From contig JACRAZ010000072.1 of the NCBI GenBank assembly GCA_016213205.1, positions 62,001 through 126,000 of the forward strand: a DNA stretch of 64,000 nucleotides, given 5' to 3'. The notes beneath the pieces were generated by a model that worked only from the letters and a program-made list of their open reading frames with translations, had not been told where the DNA came from and ran no database searches. A program made the translations under genes and the position numbers. Every line of letters begins with the position of its first letter. Within the stretch, counting starts at the first letter, position 1. Origin of the DNA: Burkholderiales bacterium. Lineage in GTDB: Bacteria; Pseudomonadota; Gammaproteobacteria; Burkholderiales; Burkholderiaceae_C. Below, one piece after another: positions 50,550 through 58,619 of this stretch.

Positions 50550-51569
50550 ATGACCCTGATCCGCCGCACCTTCACCGCCGCTGCCGCCGCCTTGCTGATG
50601 GCCGCTCCTTTCATCGCCCAGGCGCAGGACATCAAGCCCCGGCTCATCCGCTTCGGCTACGGCCTGAACGAGCAAAGCAACCAGGGCCGCGCCGTCAAGC
50701 TGTTCGCCGAAACCGTGGAAAAGGCCTCCGGCGGCAAGATGAAGGTGCGCGCCATCGGCGCCGCCGCGCTGGGCCCGGACGTGCAGATGCAGCAGGCGCT
50801 GATCGGCGGCGCGCAGGAAATGATGGTGGGCTCCACCGCCACGCTGGTGGGCATCACCAAGGAGATGGCGCTGTGGGACACGCCCTTCCTGTTCAACAGC
50901 ACGAAGGAGGCCGATGCCATCCTCGACGGCCCGATCGGCCAGAAGGTGATGGACAAGCTGCAGGAAAAGGGCCTGGTCGGCCTGGTGTACTGGGAGAACG
51001 GCTTCCGCAACCTCACCAACATCAAGCGCCCGGTCACCAAGCTGGAAGACCTGGAGGGCATCAAGCTGCGCGTGATGCAGAACAACGTCTACCTCGACAG
51101 CTTCAAGACCCTGGGCGCCAATGCGATCCCGCTGCCGTTCTCGGAATTGTTCAGCGCACTCGAAACCAAGACGGTGGACGGCCAGGAGAACCCGTACAAC
51201 ACCATCCTGTCGAGCAAGTTCTACGAGGTGCAGAAGTACCTCTCGATCACCAACCACGTGTACAGCCCGTGGATCGTGACGGTCAGCAAGAAGTGGTGGG
51301 ACGGCCTGAGCAAGGACGAGCAGAAGGTGCTGATGGACGCGGCCAAGGCCAGCCGCGATTTCGAGCGCAAGGACACCCGCGACGAGGCCGCCAAGGCCCT
51401 GGCCGACCTGAAGGGCAAGGGCATGCAGATCAACGAGCTCTCGCCCGCCGAATCGGCCCGCATGCGCGACAAGCTCACCAAGGTGAACGCCGGCATCGCC
51501 GCCAACGTGGGCATGGACCTGTGGACCGAGACGCAAGGCGCATTGGCCAAGTTGCGCGGCGGGAAGTGA
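50550..51569 (+). CDS. TRAP transporter substrate-binding protein DctP
   Basis: A 339-residue periplasmic protein with a Sec-type signal peptide (AAAAALLMAAPFIAQAQ). The family marks LRVMQNNVYLDSFKTLGANA and PFSELFSALETKTVDGQENP carry the Arg that salt-bridges a carboxylate group of the ligand. Together with GntK and GntR the ligand is probably D-gluconate. It ends the operon; a set of GC-rich hairpins follows. Confidence 0.93.
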   Translation: MTLIRRTFTAAAAALLMAAPFIAQAQDIKPRLIRFGYGLNEQSNQGRAVKLFAETVEKASGGKMKVRAIGAAALGPDVQMQQALIGGAQEMMVGSTATLVGITKEMALWDTPFLFNSTKEADAILDGPIGQKVMDKLQEKGLVGLVYWENGFRNLTNIKRPVTKLEDLEGIKLRVMQNNVYLDSFKTLGANAIPLPFSELFSALETKTVDGQENPYNTILSSKFYEVQKYLSITNHVYSPWIVTVSKKWWDGLSKDEQKVLMDAAKASRDFERKDTRDEAAKALADLKGKGMQINELSPAESARMRDKLTKVNAGIAANVGMDLWTETQGALAKLRGGK

Positions 51570-51577
51570 AGGGCCCC

Positions 51578-51636
51578 CGGCCGCGGAGTACCGCGGCCAC
51601 CCCCCGAGGGGGTCGCCGGCCGCTTCGGAGCGGCCG
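51578..51636 (+). repeat. GC-rich hairpins after the TRAP operon
   Basis: Three palindromes in a row: GGCCGCGGAGTACCGCGGCC, CCCCCGAGGGGG and GGCCGCTTCGGAGCGGCC. The middle one is also found at 31333-31344. No T-run follows, so termination would be Rho-dependent; the group also fits the REP-like family. Confidence 0.6.
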
Positions 51637-51739
51637 TGCGCTGGCCGGCGCGCGGGGCCACGATGCCGGCCACGATCTGGCGCAATCCCGCGCTGGCGGC
51701 TGACGCTTAGACTGCGGTTTTCGACCGGAGTCCCGTGCC

Positions 51740-52054
51740 ATGAGAACGAGCGTGACCATCGTGTTCGGCAGTGAAGAGCTGGAAGTCGACCTGCCGGCCG
51801 GCGAGCCGCCGGTGGCGGCAGGCGCCGCACGCAAGTGGCTTGATGAACAGTTCATCGCCAACGAGTGCGAGCCGCTGCGCGCCAGCGGCAAGGTGCTCAC
51901 CGCCGACAAGCTGGTGGCCGTGGCCGGTGCCATCGGCCTGCACGGCTTCCAGCAGAACGAGGGCCTGCGCCTGGCCTTCGCCCGCGCCACCGTGGCCGCG
52001 CTGGCGCGGCCGGTGGTGCGCATCGATGTGGATGCGCAGGCCGTGACCTTCTGA
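51740..52054 (+). CDS. Hypothetical protein, 104 aa
   Basis: A small, soluble protein (MRTSVTIVFGSEELEVDLPAG at the start) that looks alternating beta then helical; no motif recognised. It lies between the gluconate operon and the NO locus and converges with the hemerythrin gene. The start is supported by codon bias and by GGAG eight bases before the ATG. Confidence 0.6.
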   Translation: MRTSVTIVFGSEELEVDLPAGEPPVAAGAARKWLDEQFIANECEPLRASGKVLTADKLVAVAGAIGLHGFQQNEGLRLAFARATVAALARPVVRIDVDAQAVTF

Positions 52055-52072
52055 TCGGCCCCGGCGTCCGTC

Positions 52073-52618
52073 TCAGCGCCGCTCGCGTCGCAGCCGCATC
52101 GCGCGGCCGATGCGCTCGAGTTCGGCCGTGCCCAGCAGGCGGGCGGCCATCGGCAGCAGTTCACCGTCCTCGCGCGCGATGTGCCGCTCGTACAGGCCGA
52201 TGAATGTCTCCGCCGCCTCGGCGGACCAGCCGGCCGCATCGCCGGCGGCCACCTGCAGCAGCACCGCGCGCAGGGCCTGCCACTGGCGCTCCAGCACGCG
52301 GTGCTCCTGCGCCAGGGCTGCCGTCATCTCGCGCAGGCACACCGCGTCCGAGCCGGCCATGGCCTCCAGCAGCGCGGGGAACAGGTCCTGCTCCTCGTCT
52401 GCGTGGTGGTCGGGCGCGGCGGTGTCGAAGTAGCGCACCAGCGCCTGCGCGGCCTCGCGGGCCTGGGTGTCGGCCCCCTGCGCCGCCAGGTGGGGCCCGA
52501 GCCGGCGCAGCGTGCCGCACTGCGCCTCGATGCGCCCGTGGCAGGCGGCCAGCATCTCCAGCGGCACCTCGAAGCCGGCGGCCGGCGCGGCGTGGCCCGG
52601 GAAGGGCGTGGCCTTCAT
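52073..52618 (-). CDS. Hemerythrin (HHE) domain protein
   Basis: A 181-residue helical protein with the di-iron HHE pattern: CHGRIEAQCG, DHHADEEQDLFP, LAQEHRVLERQW and YERHIAREDGELLP. Such proteins bind oxygen or NO or help repair iron-sulfur clusters after nitrosative stress (YtfE/DnrN-like idea). Its start overlaps the stop of nsrR (ATGA), so it is the last gene of the minus-strand NO-response operon. Confidence 0.9.
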   Translation of the reverse strand: MKATPFPGHAAPAAGFEVPLEMLAACHGRIEAQCGTLRRLGPHLAAQGADTQAREAAQALVRYFDTAAPDHHADEEQDLFPALLEAMAGSDAVCLREMTAALAQEHRVLERQWQALRAVLLQVAAGDAAGWSAEAAETFIGLYERHIAREDGELLPMAARLLGTAELERIGRAMRLRRERR

Positions 52619-53121
52619 GCCGCCCCGCGCCGCGGCTGCCGGGCCGCGCGCCGGGCTGGCCCGGCCGCGGGCGACAGCGGGATCGTGCGTCGCGCACCCG
52701 GTGCCGCGCGCGAGGCCGCCGCGGGGCCGGCGATGTCGGCCAGCGTGGCGCCGTCCAGCTCCTTGAAGTAGGCCTGCAGCGCCGAGCCGAACAGCCGCTT
52801 CAGCCGGCAGCTGGCACTGAGGGTGCACACATTGGTCTGCGGGTCGAAGCATTCGACGAGCCGGAAGTCGGTCTCGGAAGCGCGCACCACGTCGCCGATG
52901 CGGATGCTGGCCGGGTCCTTCAGCAGCCGCAGGCCGCCGCCGCGGCCACGGGTGGTCTCGAGCACGCCCTGGCGGGCCAGGTCGTTGACGATCTTCATCA
53001 GGTGGTTCTTCGACAGGCCGTGGTGCTCGGCCAGCGTGCCGATGGTGACCAGCTCGTCGCGGTGCGTGGCGCAGTACATCAGCACCCTCAGCGTGTAGTC
53101 GGTGTATTCGGCCAGTCGCAT
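52615..53121 (-). CDS. nsrR: Rrf2 family NO-sensing repressor NsrR
   Basis: A 168-residue repressor: winged helix (LTIGTLAEHHGLSKNHLMKIV-like region, about 25-45) and three cysteines (C91, C99, C105) in the loop VECFDPQTNVCTLSASCRLK that bind the Fe-S cluster destroyed by NO. The C-terminal tail, about 30 residues rich in Arg, Ala and Pro, is longer than usual. It is coupled to the hemerythrin gene. A conserved NsrR-like element lies 12 bp upstream of its start, implying autoregulation. Confidence 0.92.
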   Translation of the reverse strand: MRLAEYTDYTLRVLMYCATHRDELVTIGTLAEHHGLSKNHLMKIVNDLARQGVLETTRGRGGGLRLLKDPASIRIGDVVRASETDFRLVECFDPQTNVCTLSASCRLKRLFGSALQAYFKELDGATLADIAGPAAASRAAPGARRTIPLSPAAGPARRAARQPRRGAA

Positions 53122-53132
53122 GGCGGCTCCTG

Positions 53133-53161
53133 AAGATGCGCAAAGTATATGGATTTGATCC
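53133..53161 (-). promoter_or_regulatory. NsrR-like element upstream of nsrR
   Basis: On the plus strand it reads AAGATGCGCAAAGTATATGG and then ATTTGATCC. AAGATGC is the NsrR half-site, and the whole element aligns with the one at 55607-55636 (AAGATGCACAGACTATATTG then CTTTGAATCC). It stands between nsrR and the Crp/Fnr gene. Confidence 0.6.
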
Positions 53162-53188
53162 GGCGGCGCGGCTCGGCCGTGCGGCGCC

Positions 53189-53875
53189 TCAGCGCCGCCG
53201 CACCGCGGCCTCGAGCCGATGCCGGTCGGGCACGGTGATCGTGCGGCCCTGCACCTGCAGCAGGCCGGCGCCGGCCAGCTGCTGCAGCACGCGCGAGAAG
53301 TGCTCGGGCGTCAGGTTCAGCAGCGAGGCGATCTCGGCCTTGGCCGCCGGCAGGCGCAGCACCAGCGGCTGCGTGGTGCCGGCGCGGCGCAGCAGCCAGG
53401 CCACGAAGCGGGCGGTGCCGCTGCCCAGGGCCTGGCGGTCGATCTGCTCCACCAGCCGCTCGATGCGCTGGCTCAGGCCGGCGATCATGTGGCGCGCAAA
53501 ACCCGGGTGGCGCTCGATCGCATCGAACACCGCTGCCTTGGGCAGGTGCAGCAGCAGCGCATCGCTGGCCGCCCGTGCGGCCACCAGCGTGGGCCGCTCG
53601 AGAAACATCACCGGCTCGCCGAAGCTCTGCCCCGGCCGCACCAGGCCGCACAGCCGCGTGCCGCCCGCCGGCGTGCGCTGGCTCAGCTTGATCTCGCCGT
53701 ACACCACGAGGTACATGCCGGTGGCCGGCTCGCCCTGGCCGAACAGCGCCTCGCCGCGCTTGAGCGTGCGCCGCGTGGCCTGCGCGGCCAGCTCGGCCCG
53801 CGCGGCCGCATCCAGGGCCTTGAACAGCGGCAGGCCCGCCAGGAACACCTCGGGGGCGATCTGCCGGCGGGCCAT
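53189..53875 (-). CDS. Crp/Fnr family regulator, Dnr-like
   Basis: A 228-residue regulator: cyclic-nucleotide-binding-like domain (residues about 15-130; MYLVVYGEIKLSQ, GQSFGE), dimer helix, and winged helix with LLNLTPEHFSRVLQQLAGAGLL. Only one cysteine is present, so no Fnr-type 4Fe-4S cluster; heme-based NO sensing as in Dnr is probable. It is encoded between the FmdE-like gene and nsrR on the same strand. The likely targets are the genes of this locus and other denitrification genes. Confidence 0.9.
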   Translation of the reverse strand: MARRQIAPEVFLAGLPLFKALDAAARAELAAQATRRTLKRGEALFGQGEPATGMYLVVYGEIKLSQRTPAGGTRLCGLVRPGQSFGEPVMFLERPTLVAARAASDALLLHLPKAAVFDAIERHPGFARHMIAGLSQRIERLVEQIDRQALGSGTARFVAWLLRRAGTTQPLVLRLPAAKAEIASLLNLTPEHFSRVLQQLAGAGLLQVQGRTITVPDRHRLEAAVRRR

Positions 53876-53881
53876 GGGCGG

Positions 53882-54502
53882 TCAAGCCAGCTGCACGATC
53901 AGCGCCGGGTCGTCGGCATGCTCGATCAGCAGCAAGCGCACCCAGTCCTGCCAAGCCTGGCCGAAGGCCTGGCGCGTGGCCGCGTCCGCCCCGGGGGCCA
54001 GCGCCTGCGGCATCAGCGTGCGCAGCGCCGCGGGCCGCGGCACGGCCTGGCCGTTGTGTGCGAGCTCGATGGCGGCGCCGGTGTCGATGCGGGTGAAGCG
54101 CATCTCGCCGCGCATCGGCACGCCAAAGCGCAGCAGGTCCCGGCGGCCGTGCTGGCCGGCCAGGCCCTTGAAGCCGCCTTCGCTGGCCGCGCCGGTGACC
54201 AGCCCCGCCACGCTGGCCAGCACGCCGCTCACGCCTTCGTCCAGCGCCTGGCGCAGCGCCACCTGCAGCGCGCCGCGGCGCGGCAGGCCTGCCGGGTAGA
54301 GATGGCCGAGTGCCTTGCGCGTCATCAGCCAGGCGCCGGCCACCGTGGGGCAGGAGTGGCCGGCCAGGCGCACCGCGTCGGCATAGGTGTAGCGCAGCAC
54401 GCCGCCCTCGGCCGCGCCCAGCAGCTCGGCCAGCAGGTCGTGCATCACGATGGGCGGCACCGCGTCGTAGAAGGCGGGCAGGCGCGAGGCGGCTTCGGTC
54501 AT
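53882..54502 (-). CDS. FmdE-like protein
   Basis: A 206-residue soluble protein. The segment TYADAVRLAGHSCPTVAGAW resembles the metal-binding GHxCPG/T motif of FmdE-domain proteins, which are otherwise known from formylmethanofuran dehydrogenase. In betaproteobacteria such proteins are seen near NO-response genes; the function is unknown. It lies six bases before the Crp/Fnr gene and 13 after the periplasmic protein gene, so it belongs to the operon. Confidence 0.65.
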   Translation of the reverse strand: MTEAASRLPAFYDAVPPIVMHDLLAELLGAAEGGVLRYTYADAVRLAGHSCPTVAGAWLMTRKALGHLYPAGLPRRGALQVALRQALDEGVSGVLASVAGLVTGAASEGGFKGLAGQHGRRDLLRFGVPMRGEMRFTRIDTGAAIELAHNGQAVPRPAALRTLMPQALAPGADAATRQAFGQAWQDWVRLLLIEHADDPALIVQLA

Positions 54503-54515
54503 GGCGGCGGCACCC

Positions 54516-55007
54516 TCAGTGGATGTTGCGGATCGGCTTGAAGCCCGGGTGATCGAAGTGGCCGCCGTAGGCATTGACGGCCTGCGCCAGCTTGACCAGG
54601 CCCTGCGCCGGCGGCAGCTGGGGGTTCTTGCCCCGCATCGCGTCGGTGCCGGCGCCCAGCTCGGCGATCACGCCATGCAGCATGGCATCGGCCTGGGGTT
54701 CGAGCTTGCAGGTGGCCACGATCTTGCCGACCTCGGCCTCGACTTGCGTGGCCAGGTCCTGGTACTGCGCGGCCGGCAGCTTGCCGGTGTGCGCCGCGCC
54801 CAGGCGCGGCGCCACCAGGCCGCGGATGCGGTTCATGCCCTCGCGCAGCGGTGCATCGGTGGCCCACTTGCGGCCGTGGTCCAGCGCCAGCTTGTGCGGC
54901 GCGGCGGTCTCGTGGGCGTGCTCGGCCGCCAGCGCGGGGGCGGCGGTGGTGGCCAGGGCGGCGGCGGCCAGGGCGGTGGCCAGGGTCTTCCAGTGCGGCA
55001 GGTTCAT
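54516..55007 (-). CDS. Periplasmic protein of the NO locus
   Basis: A 163-residue protein with a Sec signal peptide (ALAAAALATTAAPALAAEHA). The mature part is helical: LDHGRKWATDAPLREGMNRI, YQDLATQVEAEVGKIVATC and LHGVIAELGAGTDAMRG, with a conserved final NAYGGHFDHPGFKPIRNIH. I have seen relatives near denitrification genes, but I cannot assign a function. One cysteine in the mature part. First gene of a minus-strand operon with the FmdE-like protein. Confidence 0.75.
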   Translation of the reverse strand: MNLPHWKTLATALAAAALATTAAPALAAEHAHETAAPHKLALDHGRKWATDAPLREGMNRIRGLVAPRLGAAHTGKLPAAQYQDLATQVEAEVGKIVATCKLEPQADAMLHGVIAELGAGTDAMRGKNPQLPPAQGLVKLAQAVNAYGGHFDHPGFKPIRNIH

Positions 55008-55100
55008 CTTGACTTCCTCGTTGGGGATGGCGGCGACCATCGCCGCGCCACCGCGTGGGAGAGGGGCTGCCGCCGGGCGTTCCGCCGTCGTTGCGCAGGC

Positions 55101-55115
55101 TGAAGAATCATCAAG
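55101..55115 (-). promoter_or_regulatory. Weak Fnr/Dnr half-site
   Basis: The minus strand reads CTTGATGATTCTTCA. TTGAT is one perfect half of the Fnr/Dnr box TTGAT-N4-ATCAA, but the second half matches poorly. It lies about 95 bp upstream of the periplasmic protein gene. It is a guess that would fit with control by the Dnr-like gene of the same operon. Confidence 0.25.
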
Positions 55116-55195
55116 AAAACAGCCCTCTCAGTTTTCAATGGCGCTTGCCGCGACCCCCGACGCATGAACCCGACGCCCCCAGCGAGCGCCGCGAA

Positions 55196-55263
55196 ACCGG
55201 CTTCGCCGGGCCGCTGGCGCTGCCCCCCTGGGGGGGAGGCGCCGAAGGCGCTTCGGGGGGGGG
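55196..55263 (+). repeat. GC-rich palindromic repeat before the DUF2249 stop codon
   Basis: CCGGGCCGCTGGCGCTGCCC, then CCCCCTGGGGGGG and GGCGCCGAAGGCGCTTCGGG. It is similar in style to the elements at 31307-31371 and 51578-51636, and separates the DUF2249 gene from the downstream operon. Confidence 0.5.
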
Positions 55264-55265
55264 GA

Positions 55266-55523
55266 TCACTTCATGCTGAAGTCGATGACGATGGCGCCGG
55301 GCTCGCGCTGCAGGTACTCGACGCCGACCCGGTCGCCATAACGCTGCGCGATCTGCGCCAGCAGCGGCAGCGGGTCGTGGTCGTTGGCAAAACGCATGGT
55401 CTCGCCCGGGTGCAGGCTGTCGAGCGCACCGAAGATCGCCGCATGCCGGAAGCGCTTGGCCACGCCCCGCGCGTCGAAGGGGTAGATGGCGTCGGGCGAC
55501 AGGTGCAGGTGCGGCTGGGACAT
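55266..55523 (-). CDS. DUF2249 domain protein
   Basis: An 85-residue protein consisting of one DUF2249 domain: GALDSLHPGETMRFANDHDPLPLL and QREPGAIVIDFS. In other bacteria the domain is found alone or fused to hemerythrin in NO and nitrogen-oxide loci. It is divergent from the oxidase operon across a promoter region with NsrR-like sites. ATG 55523 is behind GGAG. Confidence 0.88.
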   Translation of the reverse strand: MSQPHLHLSPDAIYPFDARGVAKRFRHAAIFGALDSLHPGETMRFANDHDPLPLLAQIAQRYGDRVGVEYLQREPGAIVIDFSMK

Positions 55524-55606
55524 GGAAGGCTCCTCGGGCTCAAGGGGTGGACGGCCTGCCGATGCGTACACGCGGCGCGGCCGCGGTGGCCGCATCGAAG
55601 ACCCTA

Positions 55607-55636
55607 AAGATGCACAGACTATATTGCTTTGAATCC
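55607..55636 (-). promoter_or_regulatory. NsrR-like element 2 in the divergent promoter region
   Basis: AAGATGCACAGACTATATTG followed by CTTTGAATCC. It begins with the NsrR half-site AAGATGC and aligns over its whole length with the element ahead of nsrR at 53133-53161. Its position, 84 bp upstream of the DUF2249 start, makes it the likely control site of that gene. Confidence 0.55.
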
Positions 55637-55647
55637 GTCGCGTCACT

Positions 55648-55670
55648 AACATGCACAAAAAAAGCATCTT
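55648..55670 (+). promoter_or_regulatory. NsrR-type operator of the oxidase operon
   Basis: AACATGC, nine bases (ACAAAAAAA), then GCATCTT: a 7-9-7 palindrome with one mismatch to the known NsrR consensus AAGATGC-N9-GCATCTT. It is 62 bp upstream of the CcoN-like start, in an AT-rich island. Confidence 0.75.
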
Positions 55671-55732
55671 TGTTTTGATCCAGCGCAGATCCGCGGCAGC
55701 GGGTGCGCCGGATCCGACCGTGGAGCCCCCCG

Positions 55733-57376
55733 ATGAACACTGCCACTCTCCTGTTGTCGGCCTTCGTGCTGTCCTTCGTTGCCTTGCTGGTCTTCATCGC
55801 GTCGCAGCGAACCGGCCTGTTCGATCGCCGCAGCCAGGGCGCCGCGCTGATCTTCGCGCCCGGCGAGATCGGCCGCGCCGAGGAACCCGCCGCCGCGCCG
55901 GCCGCGCAGCACCGCCTGCAGGCCGCCATCGATGCGGCCTCGCCGGGCGCGCCACCAGGCGCCGATGCGCAGGCCCTGCGTGATCGCGCGCGGGCCGATG
56001 CCTCCACCGCGCCGCTGGTCTTCGTCTTCTACTGCTGCGCGATCGGCTGGCTGCTGGTGGCCTCGGCGGCCGGGCTCACCGCCTCGATCAAGCTGCACGA
56101 GCCCGACTGGCTGGCGCAGCAGGCCTGGCTCACGTTCGGCCGCATCCGCACGCTGCACCTCAATGCGGTGGCCTACGGCTGGGCGCCGATGGCGGGCCTG
56201 GGCACGGCGATGTTCGTGATCCCGCGCCTGCTGAAGACGCCGCTGCTGGGCGCGCGCTTCGCGTTGGTCGGCCTGGTGCTGTGGAACGCGGGGCTGATCG
56301 CAGGGCTGGGCAGCATCGCCGCCGGCATCAACGACGGGCTGGAGTGGCTCGAGATCCCGTGGCAGATCGGCCTGCTGTTCGCGCTGGGCGGCGCCCTCAT
56401 CGCGCTGCCGCTGGTGTTCACGCTGGTGAACCGGCGGGTGGAGCACCTGTACGTCTCGGTCTGGTACATGGCCTGCGGGCTGTTCTGGCTGCCGGTGCTG
56501 TACGGGGTGGCCAAGATCCCGGGGCTGCACCAGGGCGTGCAGCAGGCGGCGATGAACTGGTGGTTCGGCCACAACGTGCTGGGCCTGTTCTACACGCCGC
56601 TGGCGCTGGCCTCGGTGTACTACTTCCTGCCCAAGGTGATCGGGCGGCCGATCCAGTCGTACAACCTGTCGCTGCTGGGCTTCTGGGGCCTGGCCTTCTT
56701 CTATGGCCAGGTGGGCGGCCACCACCTGATCGGCGGGCCGGTGCCGGAGTGGCTGGTCACGCTGTCCATCGTGCAGAGCGTGATGATGGTCATCCCGGTG
56801 GCCGCGTTCACCGTGAACCAGGTGCAGACGCTGCGCGGCCGCCTGTCGGCGCTGCGCCACTCGCCCACGCTGCGCTTCATCGTCGTGGGCGCGCTGATGT
56901 ACACCGCCAGCTCGGTGCAGGGCTCGCTGGAGGCGCTGCGCAGCGTGAACGCCGTCACCCATTTCACGCACTACACGGTGGCGCATGCGCACCTGGGGCT
57001 GTACGGCTTCGTGAGCTTCGTGTTCTTCGGCGCGATGTACTTCGTGATGCCGCGCATCACCGCCCGCGAGTGGCCCTACCCGGCCTGGATCGCGGCACAC
57101 TTCTGGCTGGTGGCCATCGGCTTTGCGATCTACTTCGTCACGCTCACCACCGCCGGCTGGCTGCAGGGCACGGCGATGCTGGATGCGGCGCGGCCCTTCA
57201 TGGACTCGGTGGCGGTGACCCTGCCCTGGCTGAAGGGGCGCAGCCTCGGCGGCACGCTGATGGTGGCGGGCCACCTCGTGTTTGCCGCGCACTTTGCGGC
57301 GCTGGTGCTGAACCTGGGGCCGCAGCGGCGGCAGGCGGCGCTGTTCCGCCACCCGGCGGGCGCGGAGGTGGCGTGA
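55733..57376 (+). CDS. Divergent cbb3-type heme-copper oxidase subunit I (CcoN-like)
   Basis: A 547-residue membrane protein with about 12-14 helices. Metal ligands of the heme-copper fold are all there: H142 (RTLHLNAVAYGW) and H420 for the low-spin heme or high-spin heme pair, H418, and for CuB H280 (WFGHN) with H330-H331 (GGHHL). The Tyr six positions before the HH pair is also kept (Y324). The segment YGQVGGHH, however, replaces the YIWAGPHH of standard CcoN, and a long polar loop (about 30-95) is inserted after the first helix. It starts an operon with a CcoO-like protein but no CcoP/CcoQ, behind an NsrR-type operator. Role: NO-related or oxygen reduction under nitrosative stress, inferred. 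Confidence 0.85.
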   Translation: MNTATLLLSAFVLSFVALLVFIASQRTGLFDRRSQGAALIFAPGEIGRAEEPAAAPAAQHRLQAAIDAASPGAPPGADAQALRDRARADASTAPLVFVFYCCAIGWLLVASAAGLTASIKLHEPDWLAQQAWLTFGRIRTLHLNAVAYGWAPMAGLGTAMFVIPRLLKTPLLGARFALVGLVLWNAGLIAGLGSIAAGINDGLEWLEIPWQIGLLFALGGALIALPLVFTLVNRRVEHLYVSVWYMACGLFWLPVLYGVAKIPGLHQGVQQAAMNWWFGHNVLGLFYTPLALASVYYFLPKVIGRPIQSYNLSLLGFWGLAFFYGQVGGHHLIGGPVPEWLVTLSIVQSVMMVIPVAAFTVNQVQTLRGRLSALRHSPTLRFIVVGALMYTASSVQGSLEALRSVNAVTHFTHYTVAHAHLGLYGFVSFVFFGAMYFVMPRITAREWPYPAWIAAHFWLVAIGFAIYFVTLTTAGWLQGTAMLDAARPFMDSVAVTLPWLKGRSLGGTLMVAGHLVFAAHFAALVLNLGPQRRQAALFRHPAGAEVA

Positions 57377-58002
57377 TGAAAAGCGAGATCAAGCTGCTGT
57401 CGGGCGCGATGGTGATGCTGGGCCTGTCCACCAGCGCGCTGGTGGTGCTGCCCTACCTGCAGGTGCACGATGCGCCGCCTTCGCCGGGCCTGAAGCCCTA
57501 CACCCGCGCCGAGCTGCGCGGGCGCGAGGTCTACATCGCCAACGGTTGCCTGTACTGCCACTCGCAGCAGCCGCGGGCCAGGGCGATGGCGCCGGACGCC
57601 GCGCGCGGCTGGGGCCGCGCCACCGTGGCCGGCGACTATGCCTACGACGCGCCGCACCTGCTGGGCACCATGCGCACCGGGCCCGACCTGATGAACATCG
57701 GCGTGCGCCAGCCCAGCGCGCAGTGGCAGCTGGGCCACCTGTACCAGCCGCGGGCCTACGTGCCGGGCAGCATCATGCCGAGCTACCCGTTCCTGTTCGA
57801 CACCAAGGCCCAGGCCGAGGCGGGCGACGTGGTGCTGCAGCTGCCACCCGGCCACGCGCCCGCCGGCCAGGTGGTGGTGGCCCGGCCCGAGGCGCTGGAC
57901 CTGGTGAAGTACCTGCAATCGCTGGACCGCAGCTACCCGGTGCTGCCGGCCCGCGCGGCGGCCGGGCCAGCGCCGCAGGGCGACAGGAGGGCCGTGCAGT
58001 GA
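57376..58002 (+). CDS. CcoO-like monoheme cytochrome c subunit
   Basis: A 208-residue protein anchored by one N-terminal helix (GAMVMLGLSTSALVVLPYL), with the heme c site CLYCHS (C58, C61, H62) and the family marks YIANGCLYC, GRATVAGDYAYDAPHLLGTMRTGPDL and YVPGSIMPSYPFLF. It matches CcoO of cbb3 oxidases. It overlaps the CcoN-like gene by one base and the next by four (GTGA), so the three are made together. Confidence 0.9.
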   Translation: MKSEIKLLSGAMVMLGLSTSALVVLPYLQVHDAPPSPGLKPYTRAELRGREVYIANGCLYCHSQQPRARAMAPDAARGWGRATVAGDYAYDAPHLLGTMRTGPDLMNIGVRQPSAQWQLGHLYQPRAYVPGSIMPSYPFLFDTKAQAEAGDVVLQLPPGHAPAGQVVVARPEALDLVKYLQSLDRSYPVLPARAAAGPAPQGDRRAVQ

Positions 58003-58598
58003 ACACGCCAGACCCGATGGCCGCGCCGCAACGGCGCGAACACCCGGAGCCGCACGAAGCGGCGCGCCCGATGCCGTGGTACCTGCCCGCCCTCACGGCG
58101 CTGCTGCTGGCCTTCGGCGCGCTGTACATCGCGCGCAGCCCCGTGGGGGACGTGCCGGCCAGGGGCGACGGCCGCTCGGTGGCCGAGCTGCAGGGCCCGG
58201 CGCCGGGCGCCACGGGCACGCCCCTCGACGCCGCTGCGCTGTACGCCGCGCGCTGTGCGGCCTGTCACCAGGCCAGTGGCGCGGGCCTGCCCGGCGTGTT
58301 CCCGCCGTTGGCGGGCTCGGAGTGGGTGACGGGGCCGCAGCGGCGCCTGGCCGCCGTGGTGCTGCATGGCGTCAGCGGGCCGCTGACGGTGAAGGGCCAG
58401 CCCTACGCCGGCGCCATGCCGGCCTTCGCGGCGCAGCTGCAGGATGCGGAACTGGCGGCCCTGCTCAGCCACCTGCGGGGCCAGTGGGGCAACGCGGCCG
58501 CGCCGGTGAGCGCCGACACCGTGGCCGCGGTGCGGCGTGACACGGCCGCCCGCAGCGGGCCGTTCCAGGGCGGGGCCGAACTCGAGGCCTTTCGCTAG
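57999..58598 (+). CDS. Membrane-anchored monoheme cytochrome c
   Basis: A 199-residue protein with GTG start behind AGGAGGG. One helix (WYLPALTALLLAFGALYIA), a linker, and a class I cytochrome c with heme site CAACH (C86, C89, H90) and axial Met in GAMPAF. It takes the place of the diheme CcoP of a normal cbb3 oxidase, and carries only one heme. The C-terminal part (about 165-199) is polar and unassigned. Confidence 0.87.
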   Translation: MNTPDPMAAPQRREHPEPHEAARPMPWYLPALTALLLAFGALYIARSPVGDVPARGDGRSVAELQGPAPGATGTPLDAAALYAARCAACHQASGAGLPGVFPPLAGSEWVTGPQRRLAAVVLHGVSGPLTVKGQPYAGAMPAFAAQLQDAELAALLSHLRGQWGNAAAPVSADTVAAVRRDTAARSGPFQGGAELEAFR

Positions 58599-58619
58599 GG
58601 CCTGGACCGCCACCGCAGC

